This document shows positions 24,213 to 38,300 of a stretch of DNA of 64,000 bases, one piece after another. Source of the DNA: Biomphalaria glabrata. Its lineage: Eukaryota; Mollusca; Gastropoda; Planorbidae. Within the stretch, counting starts at the first letter, position 1. Each line of letters begins with the position of its first letter. Both the position numbers and the translations under genes were made by a program. Location of the stretch: the NCBI RefSeq assembly GCF_947242115.1, contig NC_074726.1, positions 842,001 to 906,000 of the forward strand, read 5' to 3'. The notes below the pieces were generated by a model. That model was not told where the DNA came from. It saw nothing but the letters and a program-made list of their open reading frames with translations, and did not search any database.

Positions 24213-25091
24213 ATTTATGCTTTTGTTTGATACCTGTGCGTTGTAATTTCCCCCACATGGGCCTAACATTTTGACTTGACTTGGTAAGACCCGCTTCAGC
24301 ATGCACTCACGATTCCGTGACGATATATATAGCCTAAACGCTGTCATATTTTGGGCCCGTTAATTTTAGTTGGTATTACTTTTACTTATCCGCCGGCCAA
24401 CAACAAAAAAGTTAGTCCTTCGTACACACCCCCTTTCTACATTTATCTTATTGGTATTTATCTAAATTGTTCTCTCTAAAAAATATTTTATTAATAATAA
24501 TCGTTTATTTGACCCCTTTAATTAGAATATAAAATAAATCTAGCATATGAGACCTAGATTTATCTTTTTAGTGCTATTAGGATTTAGTAGTTTTGACAGA
24601 GCTACACATACTAAGTATCATTCCTTGCTCTCTCTCCCTTCTCTCTCGAAAAAAAAAAGGACACTATTATGTAGTTCTATCTTATTAATATGTTATTAGG
24701 ATTTTTTTTTTTAATTTAGACCGTGGAATGAAATGGCGTAAGGCATATTAAAAATAGTAGACTTTTAAAAATACAGAATTTGTGACATATAGGGCCTATA
24801 TATCGCTATTTGTGTTTTTTTTTATTAGACCGCGGCCTTTTGAGGGAAATACCGAAAATAAAAAACAAAGGTTTGATAGAGCTTGCGTTTTTTTTTTTTG
24901 CAAATTGCGGCGGTCAAGTTACGTAACGCCTATCTGTCAAAAGGGGTTCTTAGAACCTAGGAGTAAAAGGAACCTGTGTACGAAATGTGATGCATTAGAT
25001 TTAGATATCGCGCTCCACCATAGTTTGAGAAACATTGCACGAGATCAAAACAGGAAATGAAATATATCACAACTAAGAAATGCTCTTTATT
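23945..25091. other. Intergenic, simple repeats only
   Basis: AT-rich, with a (TC)n run at about 24189-24212 and several poly-T runs. No conserved coding sequence was recognised; the short ORFs at 24065-24274 and 24782-25060 have no family resemblance. Confidence 0.5.
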
Positions 25092-25103
25092 ACTCGTGTC
25101 ACT

Positions 25104-25677
25104 ATGGCACCCCTGTAATAATGCAGTGGGTACCGAGTCACATAGGTGTGACTGGCAACACAATCGCAGACTCTTTGGCCCACCAGGGAGGGCAAATTCC
25201 ACCCACTAATCAGGCTGTAAGCTTTCATCAAGCCCTGGCTATAATACAAAAAACAGAAATGGAAAAGTGGTTTGAGTGAAGGGACAAGTCCCAAAAAGCC
25301 CGTGGAGTCTGGGAGCGCATGAGGCGCCCTGACTGCACTTCCTCGTGGTGGAGGCTGTCCAGGCCTGAGCAAGCTATTATAGCACAGTGCAGGACAGGCC
25401 ACTGTCCTGTTGGCTCATATTTCTCGCGGCTATGGCCAAATTTTGATTCACGGTGCCCCCGCTGCGGGGAAGAAGAGGAAACAATGCCTCATATTCTGTT
25501 TGACTGCCCCAGACTTGCTGATCTCCATCTCGACAGGTCTGGGAAACCCAAAATTCCCGACCGGTATGGCGACATTTATGCACTACGCAAGACAGCAGGG
25601 TTTCTGTCGAGGGCTTTTGCAAGAGAGGATTTGAGCCTCTCAAGCCCTCACTCTAATGGAGTTTGATGATGATGATG
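25104..25677 (+). mobile_element. 5'-truncated LINE with RNase H end and 12-bp target-site duplication
   Basis: Begins in an RNase H segment reading WVPSHIGVTGNTIADSLAHQ, a typical end of RNase H domains in I/R1-like LINEs. It then runs through WWRLSRPEQAIIAQCRTGH to a zinc-knuckle-like CPRCGEEEETMPHILFDCPR and a stop at 25664-25666, and ends in a (GAT)n tail. An in-frame stop after KWFE near 25277 shows decay. The flanking 12-bp repeats actcgtgtcact at 25092-25103 and 25678-25689 mark the insertion. Confidence 0.88.
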
Positions 25678-25834
25678 ACTCGTGTCACTTATAAATGTGA
25701 TCTTCGCGATGACCAACAAACTGGTCATAAGTCCCTTTGCGCCATTGTTGCTATATGCCACAAGTTGTGAACCCTTAAAGGTCATATGGGCCCGATTCAT
25801 TAAGCCCTTTCGCGCCATGGATGTTACGCCATAT

Positions 25835-26060
25835 AGTCCTGGTATGGTATGCTTGCAAATCTTGGACGATGAATGCAGAGCTCGAAAGAAAGATGCTAGC
25901 AATAGAATTGAGATGCTACAGAAAGATCCTAGGCCTATCACTAAAAAAGACCGCATCTCAAATGAAGAAATTAGAAACAGGATTAATAAAGCATTGAACT
26001 CCATGATGACCTGCTAACTAAGTTTGCGAATGTGGGGACAAGAGACGCCCTGGTTTGATC
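25835..26060 (+). mobile_element. RTE-like LINE fragment
   Basis: Reads IEMLQKDPRPITKKDRISNE and EIRNRINKALNSM, matching the region just after the reverse transcriptase domain of RTE-like LINEs (pattern ELRCYRKILGISYKDRITNEEVRNRI). Both ends are lost. It may belong to the same family as 38945-39205 and 41440-42300. Confidence 0.75.
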
Positions 26061-27160
26061 AAAGAGATATGCCGCAGATAACATGCCTTATTTAAATATC
26101 ATCATCATAAACCTATATAGGCCTACCTTACCCTTGAACGGGGTCACCACATTTCAAAATCATATTTCTTTAAGCAAGTTATGCATTTTAAACATTGGTG
26201 AAAAAGGAGAATGAGATACAATTTAACCTACTCTCTCTCTCTCTCTCTCTCTCTGCATATATGGCATACTTTTATATCTATTAATATTGAATAAGATAAG
26301 AGACCTCAACAACAATGCTGCCCAGGACCTTCACTTACTAAAATCCGGTACTTTTATAGGCCTACATTTTATAGGCCCTATACAGTGTGGGGCATAGAGA
26401 TCTCCCACATTTTGAATGAATCTACCAAAAGAACCCATCTATCTAGAAAACAATGCTTATATGTTTGAAAAAAAAAAAAGTTTTGTTTTAATGGGTTTTC
26501 AACTTTGTTTTCCGCTCTGGTACAGTGACATTGCGACTGAGCACAAAGCGTCGCTTTTACAGATAGGTTATTTTCATTTTATGCTTCAAACAAAGTCACG
26601 ATGTTTACCTATAATATTCATTATGGCTTGTGAAAGGCAGTTTCGGGTCACCTTGGCATTAGATGACATGGGTAGCGGTAGGTCTACGGAACTCGAGTAC
26701 AGTCTGAGGCGTGCAGCTTAATTAATTATTACATTGTCGTAAAGTGGCCATTGATGCCTTGTTTAAAAATTAAATATCAGTTTTAATTAGAACTTTATGA
26801 GTCACTTGTATTCATTATTCATGATGTGGTCATTGATGATGTGACATTGTTATCAGAAGTTTAATTTATACATATTCAAAATACTGTAGTAATTATGTAG
26901 GCCTAAACGAAGTCATTAGGCCTACACACACCAAGAGACAGAGAGGGAATCAATACTAGTCAAAAAGAGCCAAGATAATACCGTTGGTACATCTAGTGAG
27001 AGATATTCAAGTAAAGGGGGGAGGCTGTGATGTGTGGGAAGTGAGAATTGGAGGTCACGAGGGGGCATTGACAACAACCATTGTTGAGTTCTTACTCTTC
27101 TACCCACAAACAGCACAGAGAGAGAGAGAGAGAGATAGATATACTCATTAATGTTTAGCA
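26061..27160. other. Intergenic, simple repeats only
   Basis: Contains (CT)n at about 26231-26254 and (GA)n at about 27117-27134. The ORFs at 26416-26721 and 26922-27161 show no family resemblance and no splice context. Nothing else was recognised. Confidence 0.5.
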
Positions 27161-27164
27161 ATCT

Positions 27165-27930
27165 TATTCATGGTAAACCAGTTACACAGTAGCTCAAAAG
27201 ACCTAGGTGTTATAATAAATGAAAAAGTATCACGGAATCCCCATATTGATGAAACTAAAAATGAAACAAAGCATTAGGGTTTATTAAAAGAAATTTCTAT
27301 AAATCAAATAAGAACATAAAACTAAAATGTTATTTAACCTTGGTAAGGCCAATAATAGAATATGCATCCTCTGTTTGGGACCCCTCAACTCAAGAAAACA
27401 TTAAGAAACTGGAACAGACACAAAATAGAGCAGTGAGATTCATAACAAATGAATTTTCACAATTGATTTAGTAAAATCGCTAAATTTAAAGACCCTTCAG
27501 GATAGAAGACTTAAAAGTAAAGTAGCAATTACACATAAATCACTGAACCACAATCTTCAAATACAAAAACAAAACATAATCTATGGCCTCCTACTGTCGC
27601 GAAGCGATACAGTTTGGGGTCAGCGGCGTCCCAGGTTCTGCCAGGGAGTAGCACTGATTGTTGCCTTACAAAACCTAATAAAATACTCAATACACAAAGA
27701 AAAAGCCACATTCCTTGTTCCATATGCTAAGACAAATTTGTAAAAATGCTCTTACTTCCCTATTAGAGCATGGAATGGGTTGCCTGAGTCAGCCAAGAAA
27801 ACCAATGACTTGGCAGAATTTAAGTCAGTGATTAACACGCATGACTAGATTGACATGGGAACATGTGTAGGATGTAATCATCTTCTTTTTTGAAGTGACG
27901 TCTGTTCTTCATAGAGTTTTTTTGGATACA
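27165..27930 (+). mobile_element. CR1/jockey-type LINE fragment (plus), decayed
   Basis: Collinear with 62250-62992 in reverse: the blocks for GKPVT, NPHIDETK, GLLKE, EYASSVWDPSTQ, KLEQTQNRAVRF and RAWNGLPESAKK can be read but in changing frames, with small deletions. The 3' end has the family's gatgtaatcatcttctt then ttttttgaagtgacgtctg. It carries a nested insert at about 27582-27670. Confidence 0.88.
27582..27670 (+). mobile_element. Short SINE-like insert nested in the LINE copy
   Basis: About 88 bp starting tatggcctcctactgtcgcg, not present in the other copies of the surrounding LINE. It is flanked by aaaacataat on the left and aaaacctaat on the right, an imperfect 10-bp duplication. 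The ggcctcct and cgcgaagcga words recall the element end near 754-790. Confidence 0.7.
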
Positions 27931-28319
27931 AAATTAATGTACAAGTATCTTATTTATAGTAAAATATTTTATATTGAACTTTTAATATAATGAAAGCTAG
28001 AAATTTTATTTAGAATTTAAATTTGACTATATTCTGTCTTGAAATAATACAATCTAAACAGAAAGCAAATTGTGATATTTAAAAAGAAATAATAAAGACA
28101 ATTAGAATGAATGAAGCATTCCAATAAAACAAAATTATTTAGCTTGATAAATTGATCAAACTTTATTTAAGATCGATGTTTACTGAAATGTAAGACACTC
28201 ATTAATTGATAGAAGCAGTACATTTGCACAATTATTAGTGAGATTGAAAACTTTTATCCCTTTTAGGAAATCGAGTAATTCATTTATACCATGATAATGA
28301 TAGCATTTTATTAAAGTAT

Positions 28320-28440
28320 GGCCTTGGACTGCTATTCATTGGTCTCAGTGGTTCCGGGTTGATATCCCACCTGCTGCCATCTAAGATGTAGGTTATCTTC
28401 AACTCTGAAGGAACATGTAAAACATTTTTTTTTACAAATA
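28320..28440 (+). mobile_element. tRNA-derived SINE, family 2 (decayed)
   Basis: Shows ccttggactgc, a decayed B box (ttccgggttgatatcccacc) and the family's 3' block ttatcttcaactctgaagga, then acatgtaaaaca. Confidence 0.7.
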
Positions 28441-28604
28441 ATATTTTAATATCCAAACAGGGAAACAAAAATATAAGTTTATTACATCTTAATTGTGAAG
28501 CATGTTATCAACCACATGAAGCTATCATCCACATCAAGTTATCAACCAATTCAAGTTCTCAATCCTAAAAACATCTTGTTCTACTACAGTCACATGTTTA
28601 TAAT

Positions 28605-28662
28605 ATCTTCTTATCTTATCTTATATAATATAGACGTTACTTCAAAAAAGAAGATGATTACC
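28605..28662 (-). mobile_element. CR1-type LINE tail only (minus)
   Basis: Only the last 60 bp or so of the 3' UTR: tatcttatcttatataata, then gacgttacttcaaaaaagaa and gatgattac. Such tail-only inserts are very short 5'-truncated copies. Confidence 0.75.
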
Positions 28663-29326
28663 TCAACAACACTACACAGATACAATTTGCTATATACACA
28701 TGAAAGGAAAAACCAAAATTATAGACATCAAGAAAATATGTCATGAAAAATGCATTCAAATTTGAACTTCTATAGCACACTATCACCAACTGAACAAACA
28801 TTTCAGAAATATTAAATTGTAGGTCTATTCATTGTTATAAGCAAATATTTACTAAACAATCATATTGATAATTTACTTGCTAGAATCTGTCTGTGGTTAA
28901 TAGATGTATTTTGAGATTGTAAACAAATTATTGACAATTATTATTATTCATAATCCAGCTAAGACCAAAAACATTGTCAGATGTGGAATAATAACTAGAA
29001 AGAACACAGTGTGTAACCTAAACTATTCAATACTGGTAATTACAATATTATCAACATCAGGTACATGTTTTAAGTCATGCTCAAAGTGAAAACAAATAAC
29101 CAGGTAACATTTAATGATGTGCCAGGTGACATCTAATGGAGAAAAAAAAAAAAAAGATTTTTACTTTTTTAATTTACATTATCAGCAATCACAGTCCAGT
29201 ATTAGGAATTCATATTTCCTTTAGCTGCAGCCACTGTAAGATCTTGACTTCTTACTTTACATAGCTTGACAATCTCGCTTTCTACAATTGTCTGGCATCA
29301 ATTCTTGAATTTTCTCTAAAATTTTG
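28663..29326. other. TPGS1 3' flank, nothing further recognised
   Basis: AT-rich sequence after the TPGS1 stop. A minus-strand AATAAA at about 28476-28481 is one possible polyadenylation site, but several others exist and none can be singled out. Confidence 0.4.
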
Positions 29327-32300
29327 CTAGTGCAATTGTTTGACCTGAAACAAAAAACACGCCAAGAGTTAAGTAAAGAGATTTTTTTATTTTCATATCT
29401 GTGTGTGGCATGAAGCTGCCGAGATGTTTCAGTCTAAAGGACAAAGAGGATAGCAGACAGAAAAAAAGGCAAGCCAAAAAATAAAAAAAAATCACACAAT
29501 ACAGCAATAGGCATGCTTTGAATATAATCCACTTTTCAAGATTGGACTCCATAGGCATCTTCCAATTCCTAAGAAATGAGATAGTGATCATTCTAAACCA
29601 CAAAGGAGGAGCTTATGTCAATAGTGTTCATTCTGGACCTCAAAGGAGGAGCTTATGTCAAATGTATGCGTTACTAATGTAAATTATAGTTCACATTAAA
29701 AATTGAAGACTACTTGACTGCCAGTGGTGCATTAGGCTGCAAAAGTACTTTGCCATCATACTCTGTTTTGGGTAATTTCCTTTAGTTGGGCAGATTTTCA
29801 TCCTACACCATCTTTGCTTCCTGTTCAATTGATCTCCATGTTTGCTTTAGTCTTCCAGCATTTCTCTTCCCTTGTGAGTTCCAGTCAAGAGCCCGCTTTG
29901 CAATATTTCCCATTGTTCTTTGCATTGTATGGCCAATACAGCCTCATTTGTGTCTTTTTCTATTGGTGTTTGCTGGGTTTTTCCAACATACTAGAGGTTT
30001 GATTGGCCATCTAGCACAATAGGGCACAAGCACCTGGTAATGAATGCCTCGAGCATGTCTGCATTGCTATTTTTACTTTAAATCTCTTCAGATTTGTGGT
30101 GCAGTTATTATTGTGCAGAGACAGTACTTTTGCCGTAGAGAATTAAAAGCATCCCTAGCCTTGAAGACAACAAATGTATAAAAAATCACAAATGATACTT
30201 GGCAATGTTTGGAAACCTCACCTTTGAAAGGAATATGTCTGACGCTTCAATTACAAATTGATCATGGCTGTAATATTCCCCCTGACTTGTGTTTTCTGAC
30301 ATGGCCTAATTAAAGAGAAAAACAAATGTCTTAAACAAAATTGGTAAGTTAATTTGTCTGTATCTGTATATATATAAATATATAAATTTAAATGTATAGC
30401 CTATCAATGCACTGGTATGTTTTTTGTTTTTTTTTTGCATTGGTTATCCAAGTTATATTTTGTTTTCTTTTTAACTTAAAGCCAATTTTTGTCCATTTTT
30501 GAGAATCATGAAAATATCGCCACATGTTTTTTTTAAGGCAGTTGTTATTACACATTTTTGTGAACTTTATAACTTTGTATGCAATAATTAGGTCAACTGG
30601 TGTTCAGCCAAGCAGCAATACTAATGATTTTGTAGCACAAGACATGGATTACTGAAGTAAACTTTTTTTCACAAAAAATGACACATTTTTAAAATTTAGA
30701 TACATAAAAGAATGGAACTGCCTATCATTGAAAGAGATTCTATACAAAGCAAAAGACAGAGGAGCATACAGAGAGACAGTAAACAGATCTTTTTGGTGCT
30801 TACACAGACTAAAAGTCACTAGGGATACGTGAAGGCATACTGGCATATGTATATTAAAGAGAATGACCTTGTATAAAAAAAAGTTCTAATAATAGAATAT
30901 ATAGTTCAAGATGTTTAGTAGGTGAAGACATACTGGCATATGTATATCAAAGAAAATGGCCTTGTATAAAAAAAAAAGTTCTAATAATAGAATATATAGT
31001 TCAGGATGTTTAGTTTATAGGCATGAGTTTATCTTCAAGATCATTTGCAGGAATAAAGTTTTGTTGTTTTGTTTTTAAAAAGAACACTTGCTTTTAGTTG
31101 ATGTTGGGCACCCCATGTGCTTCAGTCATTGCCCCTTTTATCTTAATGCAGCTTCTTCATCAATCCAGCAAATTTCTGTCTCCCCAGGAGGGCTCTCATT
31201 ACATAAGTGCATGTCTTTATCTTACCTTGTCTATTACACTGTATAATGTGTCTGGTCCAAGGTTATAACTTGATTCCATAATTCTAGAAAACAAAAAAAA
31301 AATCAGTGTAAGTTAAATCTTTTTTCTGTTTATTTCCCATTTATAAGGGTACCAATGTAAATTCTACACAACTAATACTGAAATGTAGGCAAGAGATTAC
31401 ACTTGCATGTAGGTACAGGTTGGTTGCAAGAGAAATATTTCATTAGTTTATATTTGGCTTAATCCATTATCAAAACATTCTTGAAAAGCATGACAAAAAG
31501 ACATAAATAAAAAGTGTTTGATTTGTGGCTTTGTGTACATCTCTCTAAGATAAAACTTTAACTTAGATATAAACTAGAGAATGTAAATAAACTTTTAGAC
31601 TTAAGGTCAATATCCAAAGAGCTTGCTTGAGGCATGTTGGCTGAATGGTAAAGCTCTTGGCTTCTGGATTAAGGGCTCTTGGGTTCAAATCTCAGTGAAG
31701 ACTTTGAATTTCAGGTTTTTTAATATGTCTCTGTGTCCACACAACTCGGGTACCTGACTTTAGTTTGGGAAAGTCAAGGCAGTTAGTGGTTGTGATGGCC
31801 ACATGACATCCCTAATAACTGTTTGTCCAGAGAAACAGATAAGCTTTACATCATCGCCCTATAGATTACATGGTCTGAGAGGGAAACCTTTGCCAAAATC
31901 TAAGCATGAAAGTGCCTTTGCTTTAGACAAAATATCAGGATACACAAGCACAGACAGAACTGAATAAATGTGTTGACCTTTACAAAATATCAGGATACAC
32001 AAGCACAGACAGAACTGAATAAATGTGTTGACCTTTACAAAATATCAGGATACACAAGCACAGACAGAACTGAATAAATGTGTTGACCTTTACAAAATAT
32101 CAGGATACACAAGCACAGACAGAACTGAATAAATGTGTTGACCTTTACAAAATATCAGGATACACAAGCACAGACAGAACTGAATAAATGTTTTGACCTT
32201 TACAAAATATCAGGATACACAAGCACAGACAGAACTGAATAAATGTGTTGACCTTACACAATTACCAGAAAAAATAAATTTAGAATTGTTGACATGTTCT

Positions 32301-35300
32301 TTACTCTTAAAACAAGTTAATCCAGAGAAAAATATATTAATTGTCCTTTCTTTCTAGTCAGGTTGAAATCATGACTTATATCCACTGAACATCTGGAGTC
32401 AACAGGTTTTATGCTATGAATAATACAAGAGACTGAATCAAAAGATGCAGAAGAAATATTTGGTTTCAGTTATTTCTAGCCTTGCTTAAAGCTTTAACTA
32501 TGTGCCAACCAAAGATACACAATTTTTCAATGTCTATCCCCTTTGGGCACTTCCATGTACATACATACTTGCTTGAAGCCAGTAGACCAAAATACAACTC
32601 AGATGCAGTACAATTTGGCCAATTCTTGATGGATTACAGCAGATACGATTGAAGCTTTTACATAAAATGTGACCATTGCATGTGAAGACAGGCTCTCAAG
32701 CATTGGTTCAATCTATCACTATGGGCCATTCCGAAACTTCAAAAAGGTAAATAAAGTATAAAAGTCATGGACTCTCATTTTGGTGAGAGGCATTTGAAGG
32801 GACAATCACTGACTTGCAGTCTCTAGACATTTGTTCTCCAATATAGATATCATCATTTCCACTGCACATAGGCATTGTGTGATGCTGCTGGGGCATAAAG
32901 TTGTGATGACACACAGACACTCTGGACTGCATGAAAGGCTGACACTACCCATCAAGCTGCCTAGTTAATTTCATCATGCTTCTATGTTCATCCCAAATGT
33001 TGGTTGAGGAAAAGTAGTTTGATTATTATGACAAATCTCAAAAGCTGGGGAGCACATAGGGACAAAGTGATGAAGGCTATACTACAAGTCTGAATAATCT
33101 ATCACTGATTTTGCCAGTTTAATTTAAGTATACAAGTTTAATAGTGAAATCCTTGCTGTGAAGAAAAGGAAACAATCTCTCTTATTTTTCAAGTCCACAA
33201 TTTTTCAAATCACAATTCGGTAACAATAAAACAAAATTGATTTTTTTCTTTGTCTAAAGAGAAAGCTTACATATTTATTTCAAATAAGGCTTGCCCATAG
33301 TTATAAGAGTATAAGCTAGCCATACAAAATGACAGTGGAAGTGGTTTTTCATATGTAGATCTCAATTTTTAAATAGATAATAGCAACAGTGAGTTGAAGT
33401 AGGACTTTATCATTAATGGACAAAGATAATGTTGACGCTTACTGGTATTCATAGTCAAACTAATAATGTAACTTTCAGTCAAAAATATACTGAAGGAATG
33501 CTAAGTAATTTTTAAGTTAAATTTCAAATTGGGTTTTAATACAGCCAGAAAGCAGTGGAAGCTAAAAGAGAAATATTTTAAATGAGACAGTATTTTCCAC
33601 CATCCAAAGCCAATATACAAGGATAAGCCAAAGCTAATAAGAAACTTGTATATGCTTTGGTTTTTTTTTTAAAAATTAAAAACCTGAAATTCTGTCACTT
33701 GATAAATTTAAATAAATAATTATTAAAAAATCATCTTTAATTTCAATAGCATATGAAAAATAAGAGCCTATAAATCTACATGTGGCCCACACTATAAAGA
33801 AATCTTAGAAATTTGCATGTTGTCTTTATGTTTAAAATTTATACAGAAAACAATACAAATTAAATTACCTATGCACATCTTTCTTTGAGTTAGACAAAGA
33901 TTCTCGAAGTTGTTGTAAGCTGGTTTGGCACAGAGTTTTCTGAGCTTTGCCATTTCTCTGAAGATCTAATGTAGTATAGAGACTCTTGGATAACGTCAGA
34001 AAATCTGAATGGACAATGTTAATTACAACAGTTGTGGCCAAGTACTTTTCACTAATAATTTAGAGTTAATTGCAGCATAACCTTGTAGTGTGAACTCAAG
34101 ATTATTACTGAAGGAAAGGGCAGGGACAGGGTATGAACCCCTGACCATCAAGACAACAGTCCAGATAATATACCATACAACTAGGACGCCAACCAACATT
34201 AAATTATTTAAACCCCATCACTTGATATCATGACGAAAAAACTTATTTTCTTTAAAACTACTAATAAAACTAACAGCTTACATTGCAATATATGTGTTAT
34301 TTAGCGCTGCTTACAAAATACTTAGCATATATTATTATTATTATTATAGCTTTTATATAGTGCTACTTTCATGCTTATAGCATGCTCAGAGCGCTTTTGG
34401 TCCAATCTCATTTGTGGACCAGTGGGGGGGGGAGGGGGTATCTAGGAGTTGGTTTTCCGTGCTGCCTTTAGGCGCTCAGTAAACACAACTCTGCCTGAGT
34501 CGGGTGTCGAACCTCGAGCCCCCTTCTAGGTAGCCAAGCCAAGCAAAGTTCAAGCGCACTTGGCCTCTCGACCACGCTTCCCACTATATAGTCTTATATA
34601 GTCTATCAGTTGATAATCATTTTTTTTTTTAAACTTACCGTTAAGAACAAAACAAGTAAAGACAGTAGATCTAAATATAGAAAAAGAAATTGCTTCATGA
34701 TCAAAGCACTCAATTTTTTTCAACAATTTTTCTTGTACAGGGGCAGGCACATCTCTAAAACAGATAATAAATATCAATTTAGAAGACTATAATCAACTGT
34801 AGTAAATTGGTAAATTATATATTTAATAGCACATACAATTTCCCTCAAAAAGTTTTTAAGCATTTTAGAGTCAAACCTATAGATAATTACTTTGTTACGG
34901 TCACACTTCAATATACATGTTAACTAGTAGAGATGAGCCAGGAATATAAGTCAAGGTTATTGACTGGCCAGGTTAATAGGTCACATTCTGTGTGTGTAGA
35001 AACTTCAGGAAGTGCTTGAAAAAAATATTTCTGTGAGCAACTGTCCATGTCACTGAATGAAAGAAATTTGTAAAGAATGGTCTTGACTTGTGTAACAATC
35101 CAGAAAGGTTTTTCTTAGGAGACTATAAGATGAAACATTTATTCTACACTCTCTAAGACTAAGACTGCTTTATTGATCCTTATAAAAATTTGTTGTGATT
35201 ACAAGGACTCTTTTCTCATACAAAGACAAAACAACAGAAACATACACATAAATAGAACAGACACAACATAAAGAGTTCATTCAGGGACTACACATTGTGC

Positions 35301-38300
35301 TTAAATACAGGCATCTATAGACTCCCATATATCACATTGAGAAATAACACTGCTCTTAAAACTACTAGTGACAGTTACATTATATGTTCTCATTAGTTTC
35401 AATGAGAGATGTAAAATTTGAGATGTACAAATTGATGATAAATGATACACTCAGAGTTTGATCCAAATTAATGTCATTAAAACAAAGCAACTAACTCACA
35501 ATGATATTCCCATGACATAGCTTTCTATTCTGAACATAAAGGATTAGAGTGATAATTGCTTTTGTATATAGTAGGCACTTTTGTCCTCTTGGCTGTAAAG
35601 TAAGATGATTTCTATGATTATTTGTTGGGATTAAAGTGGAATTACGATCCATGAGACATTGTTATTGCTGTAAGAGGCCTGAGAGTTTTAGAACTTATAG
35701 TAAGATGCAGTTCTAGTTAATTGTGGTACTTCAGCTTGTGAGTGTCTTGCTACAGTGTTATTTAGAGTTTAATTTCATTATTTTATTAAATATGTAATTT
35801 ATCTTGCTAATCGATTCCTGGTATTTCTTGAATCATTGACAGATAGGCATAGCTTTGTCATAAAATCTAAGTCAAGAGTTCACTACAATGAGTGCAGTAT
35901 GTCACATAACCACACAAACTCAGTTGCAACCTGCATATTTTGCCACATCTAATGCAGACAAAACCACTGTCTGCTGGAGGTCTATTAAGTTTTCTGTTTG
36001 TTGTCTGCATTTGTCTTTATCAAGCTCTCTTCTTTGTGTCCCAGATATTTGTCCTAGCATGCTCCTGAGAGCTCTGTAGCTGTCTCTTTCAGAAGTTTTC
36101 TGCTGCCCACTGTTTTCATCTATGAAAGTGTGGGCAAAATGGTGCATGATTTGATCTTTATACCATACATTCCACAAAAATCCTAATTTCTAATCTACTT
36201 AACTAAAAAACCTTGTTTTCAACAGACTTACTTAAATAATATTATTATGTTTGAAAAAAAAAAATCTTTAAAATCTCATAGTCAACATGCTGATAGGTGG
36301 CTAGTGCAAACAACCAAGTCTTTAGGTTGATTAGTTCATGTATGGCACTTAGTAAAAGGGTTCATATTTCTTTGGAAAAATTAATACTAGACATTTTCCA
36401 GACTAACGAAAAGCCATGAACCCTGTTATACCACACATATATATTATTTTTATAAATGGAAATAAAAAACAAAAAAAATAGAACAATAAACATTCTTTTA
36501 AACATATAATATACTATTAAAATTAAGTACAAGTAAGCCTAATAACTATAGTTATTTTGTTTAAAAATAAAAATATTACTAGATCTACATAAAGACAACA
36601 TTTTTATTCAAAATTAAACGTTTGATTTGATAATTACACAAGCTGATAACTTCTTTGCTATGGTGACCTGGTGCTAGTGGGATTTTATAAGCAAAATAAA
36701 AAGAAAATATAATGACTGTAAAATTGAGAGGGTTTTTAAAAAAATATATTGTTCATTTTTGCTACATCATTTTTCTGAGCCTAAAGAAATTTCTGAATTT
36801 TTTTTTTATATTCCTAACATATAATTTAGATGACTTTCATCCAAGTAGCTGATTTGTCAATGTTTAACTGTTTTACCTACTTACTTGATCTATGTTTAAC
36901 CATTTCAACTACTTACTTGATCAATGTTTAACCATTTCAACAACTTACTTGATCAATGTTTAACTGTTTCAACTACTTACTTGCACAAAGCTTGCAGTAC
37001 TTGTTTATGGATTGCTCCATTCATTCCACGAAGTCTCTTTGAAACTATACAAATAGAATATAACAAGTGAGTCAAATGACTACATCAATCAATCACACTA
37101 GTGATATCTGCTAATTAAAGTTCTGGTTGTTATTGTTTTGGGTTGTAAGAGGAATGAGGTCATGATGGATAATGTTACCAATTTTAATGGCTGAGTTATA
37201 TGGAGATATGGCCATGCTCGCCAAATGTAAAAACATGATATTCCAATCGCTTAAAGTGGAAAAACAAAAACTGTAACAGGAAATATAGAGGACCCATAAA
37301 CAACTAAGTAGAAGGACTGAAATGATTGCAGCTGACAGAGATATTTGAATAATGCTGGCTGCACAGTCATGATGCAGGCAAAGAAACTGGCTGCCTGGTC
37401 GTGCGGTTTGCGCACTGGACTGTCGTTCGGACTTATCGATAGTCCCGGGTTCAAACCCTGCCCACTCCCATCCCTCGTCGTCCTGCAGGAGGTTTGGACT
37501 AGGAAGTAATTATCTTCCACTCTGAAGGAACATCCGAAACATGTAAAACAAACAAAACATAAAAAAATAGTCATGATTGTAGCTACTGTAAAGAAAAATG
37601 TTTATTGGGGTTTTTCATTGAAATGAAAGGCGTGAACTCTACAACATACTTTGTTTGTGCTGATTTCTGCTTTCTAACAGGTGTTAGAGATAACTGAAAG
37701 TTTAAAAACAACACTATTGTTGAATTTGATGACTCTTATGCATTTTACTGTAACTTACGTTTTGAATTGCTGAGAAGTTGAAATGCTGTAATAAGATTTG
37801 TTTCAAATACTGGACGACTGTAATGTGTTGAGGTCAAGGTCTGTACAGCTTTCATTACAATGTCATCAATCCTGTAGTCAGAGCTACTGCTTCTAAAACT
37901 AAATCAATTTAGAGACATTTATTACACAGAGCTACTGTTTCTAAAACTTAGTCAAATGAAGACATTTATTTGATGATAATGTATGTCCTAAGAGTACTTT
38001 AGCCCTAGAAGGTTACAGACACCAAATGTAAAATGTAATTTAACACCTAGTCTTTGTTTCAAAGTTGCATTTAGTGATAATAATAATCTCTATTATCCAT
38101 AAGGAAATGTGTCTTACAAATTTGTGCATTACACCAAACAAAACATTATAATTATAGAAAACCAAAATATACATTATTATTATTTTATAAGCAAGTTTAT
38201 CTTCTTTTTTGAAGAAACATAAAATAAAATAAGTTTATTGGTCCAAACAAATGGAAATTCAATTTGACTACAATAGTTCACCTCAGCATTGCTACAATAA

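Noticed and set aside
26416-26721. Plus-strand ORF of 101 residues in intergenic DNA
   Set aside because: No recognisable family, composition like surrounding DNA, no splice or promoter support.
29316-29603. Minus-strand ORF of 95 residues beginning MWFRMI
   Set aside because: It overlaps the last TPGS1 coding exon but in a different frame; the exon joined in phase gives VKQLH and a stop, which fits the family end.
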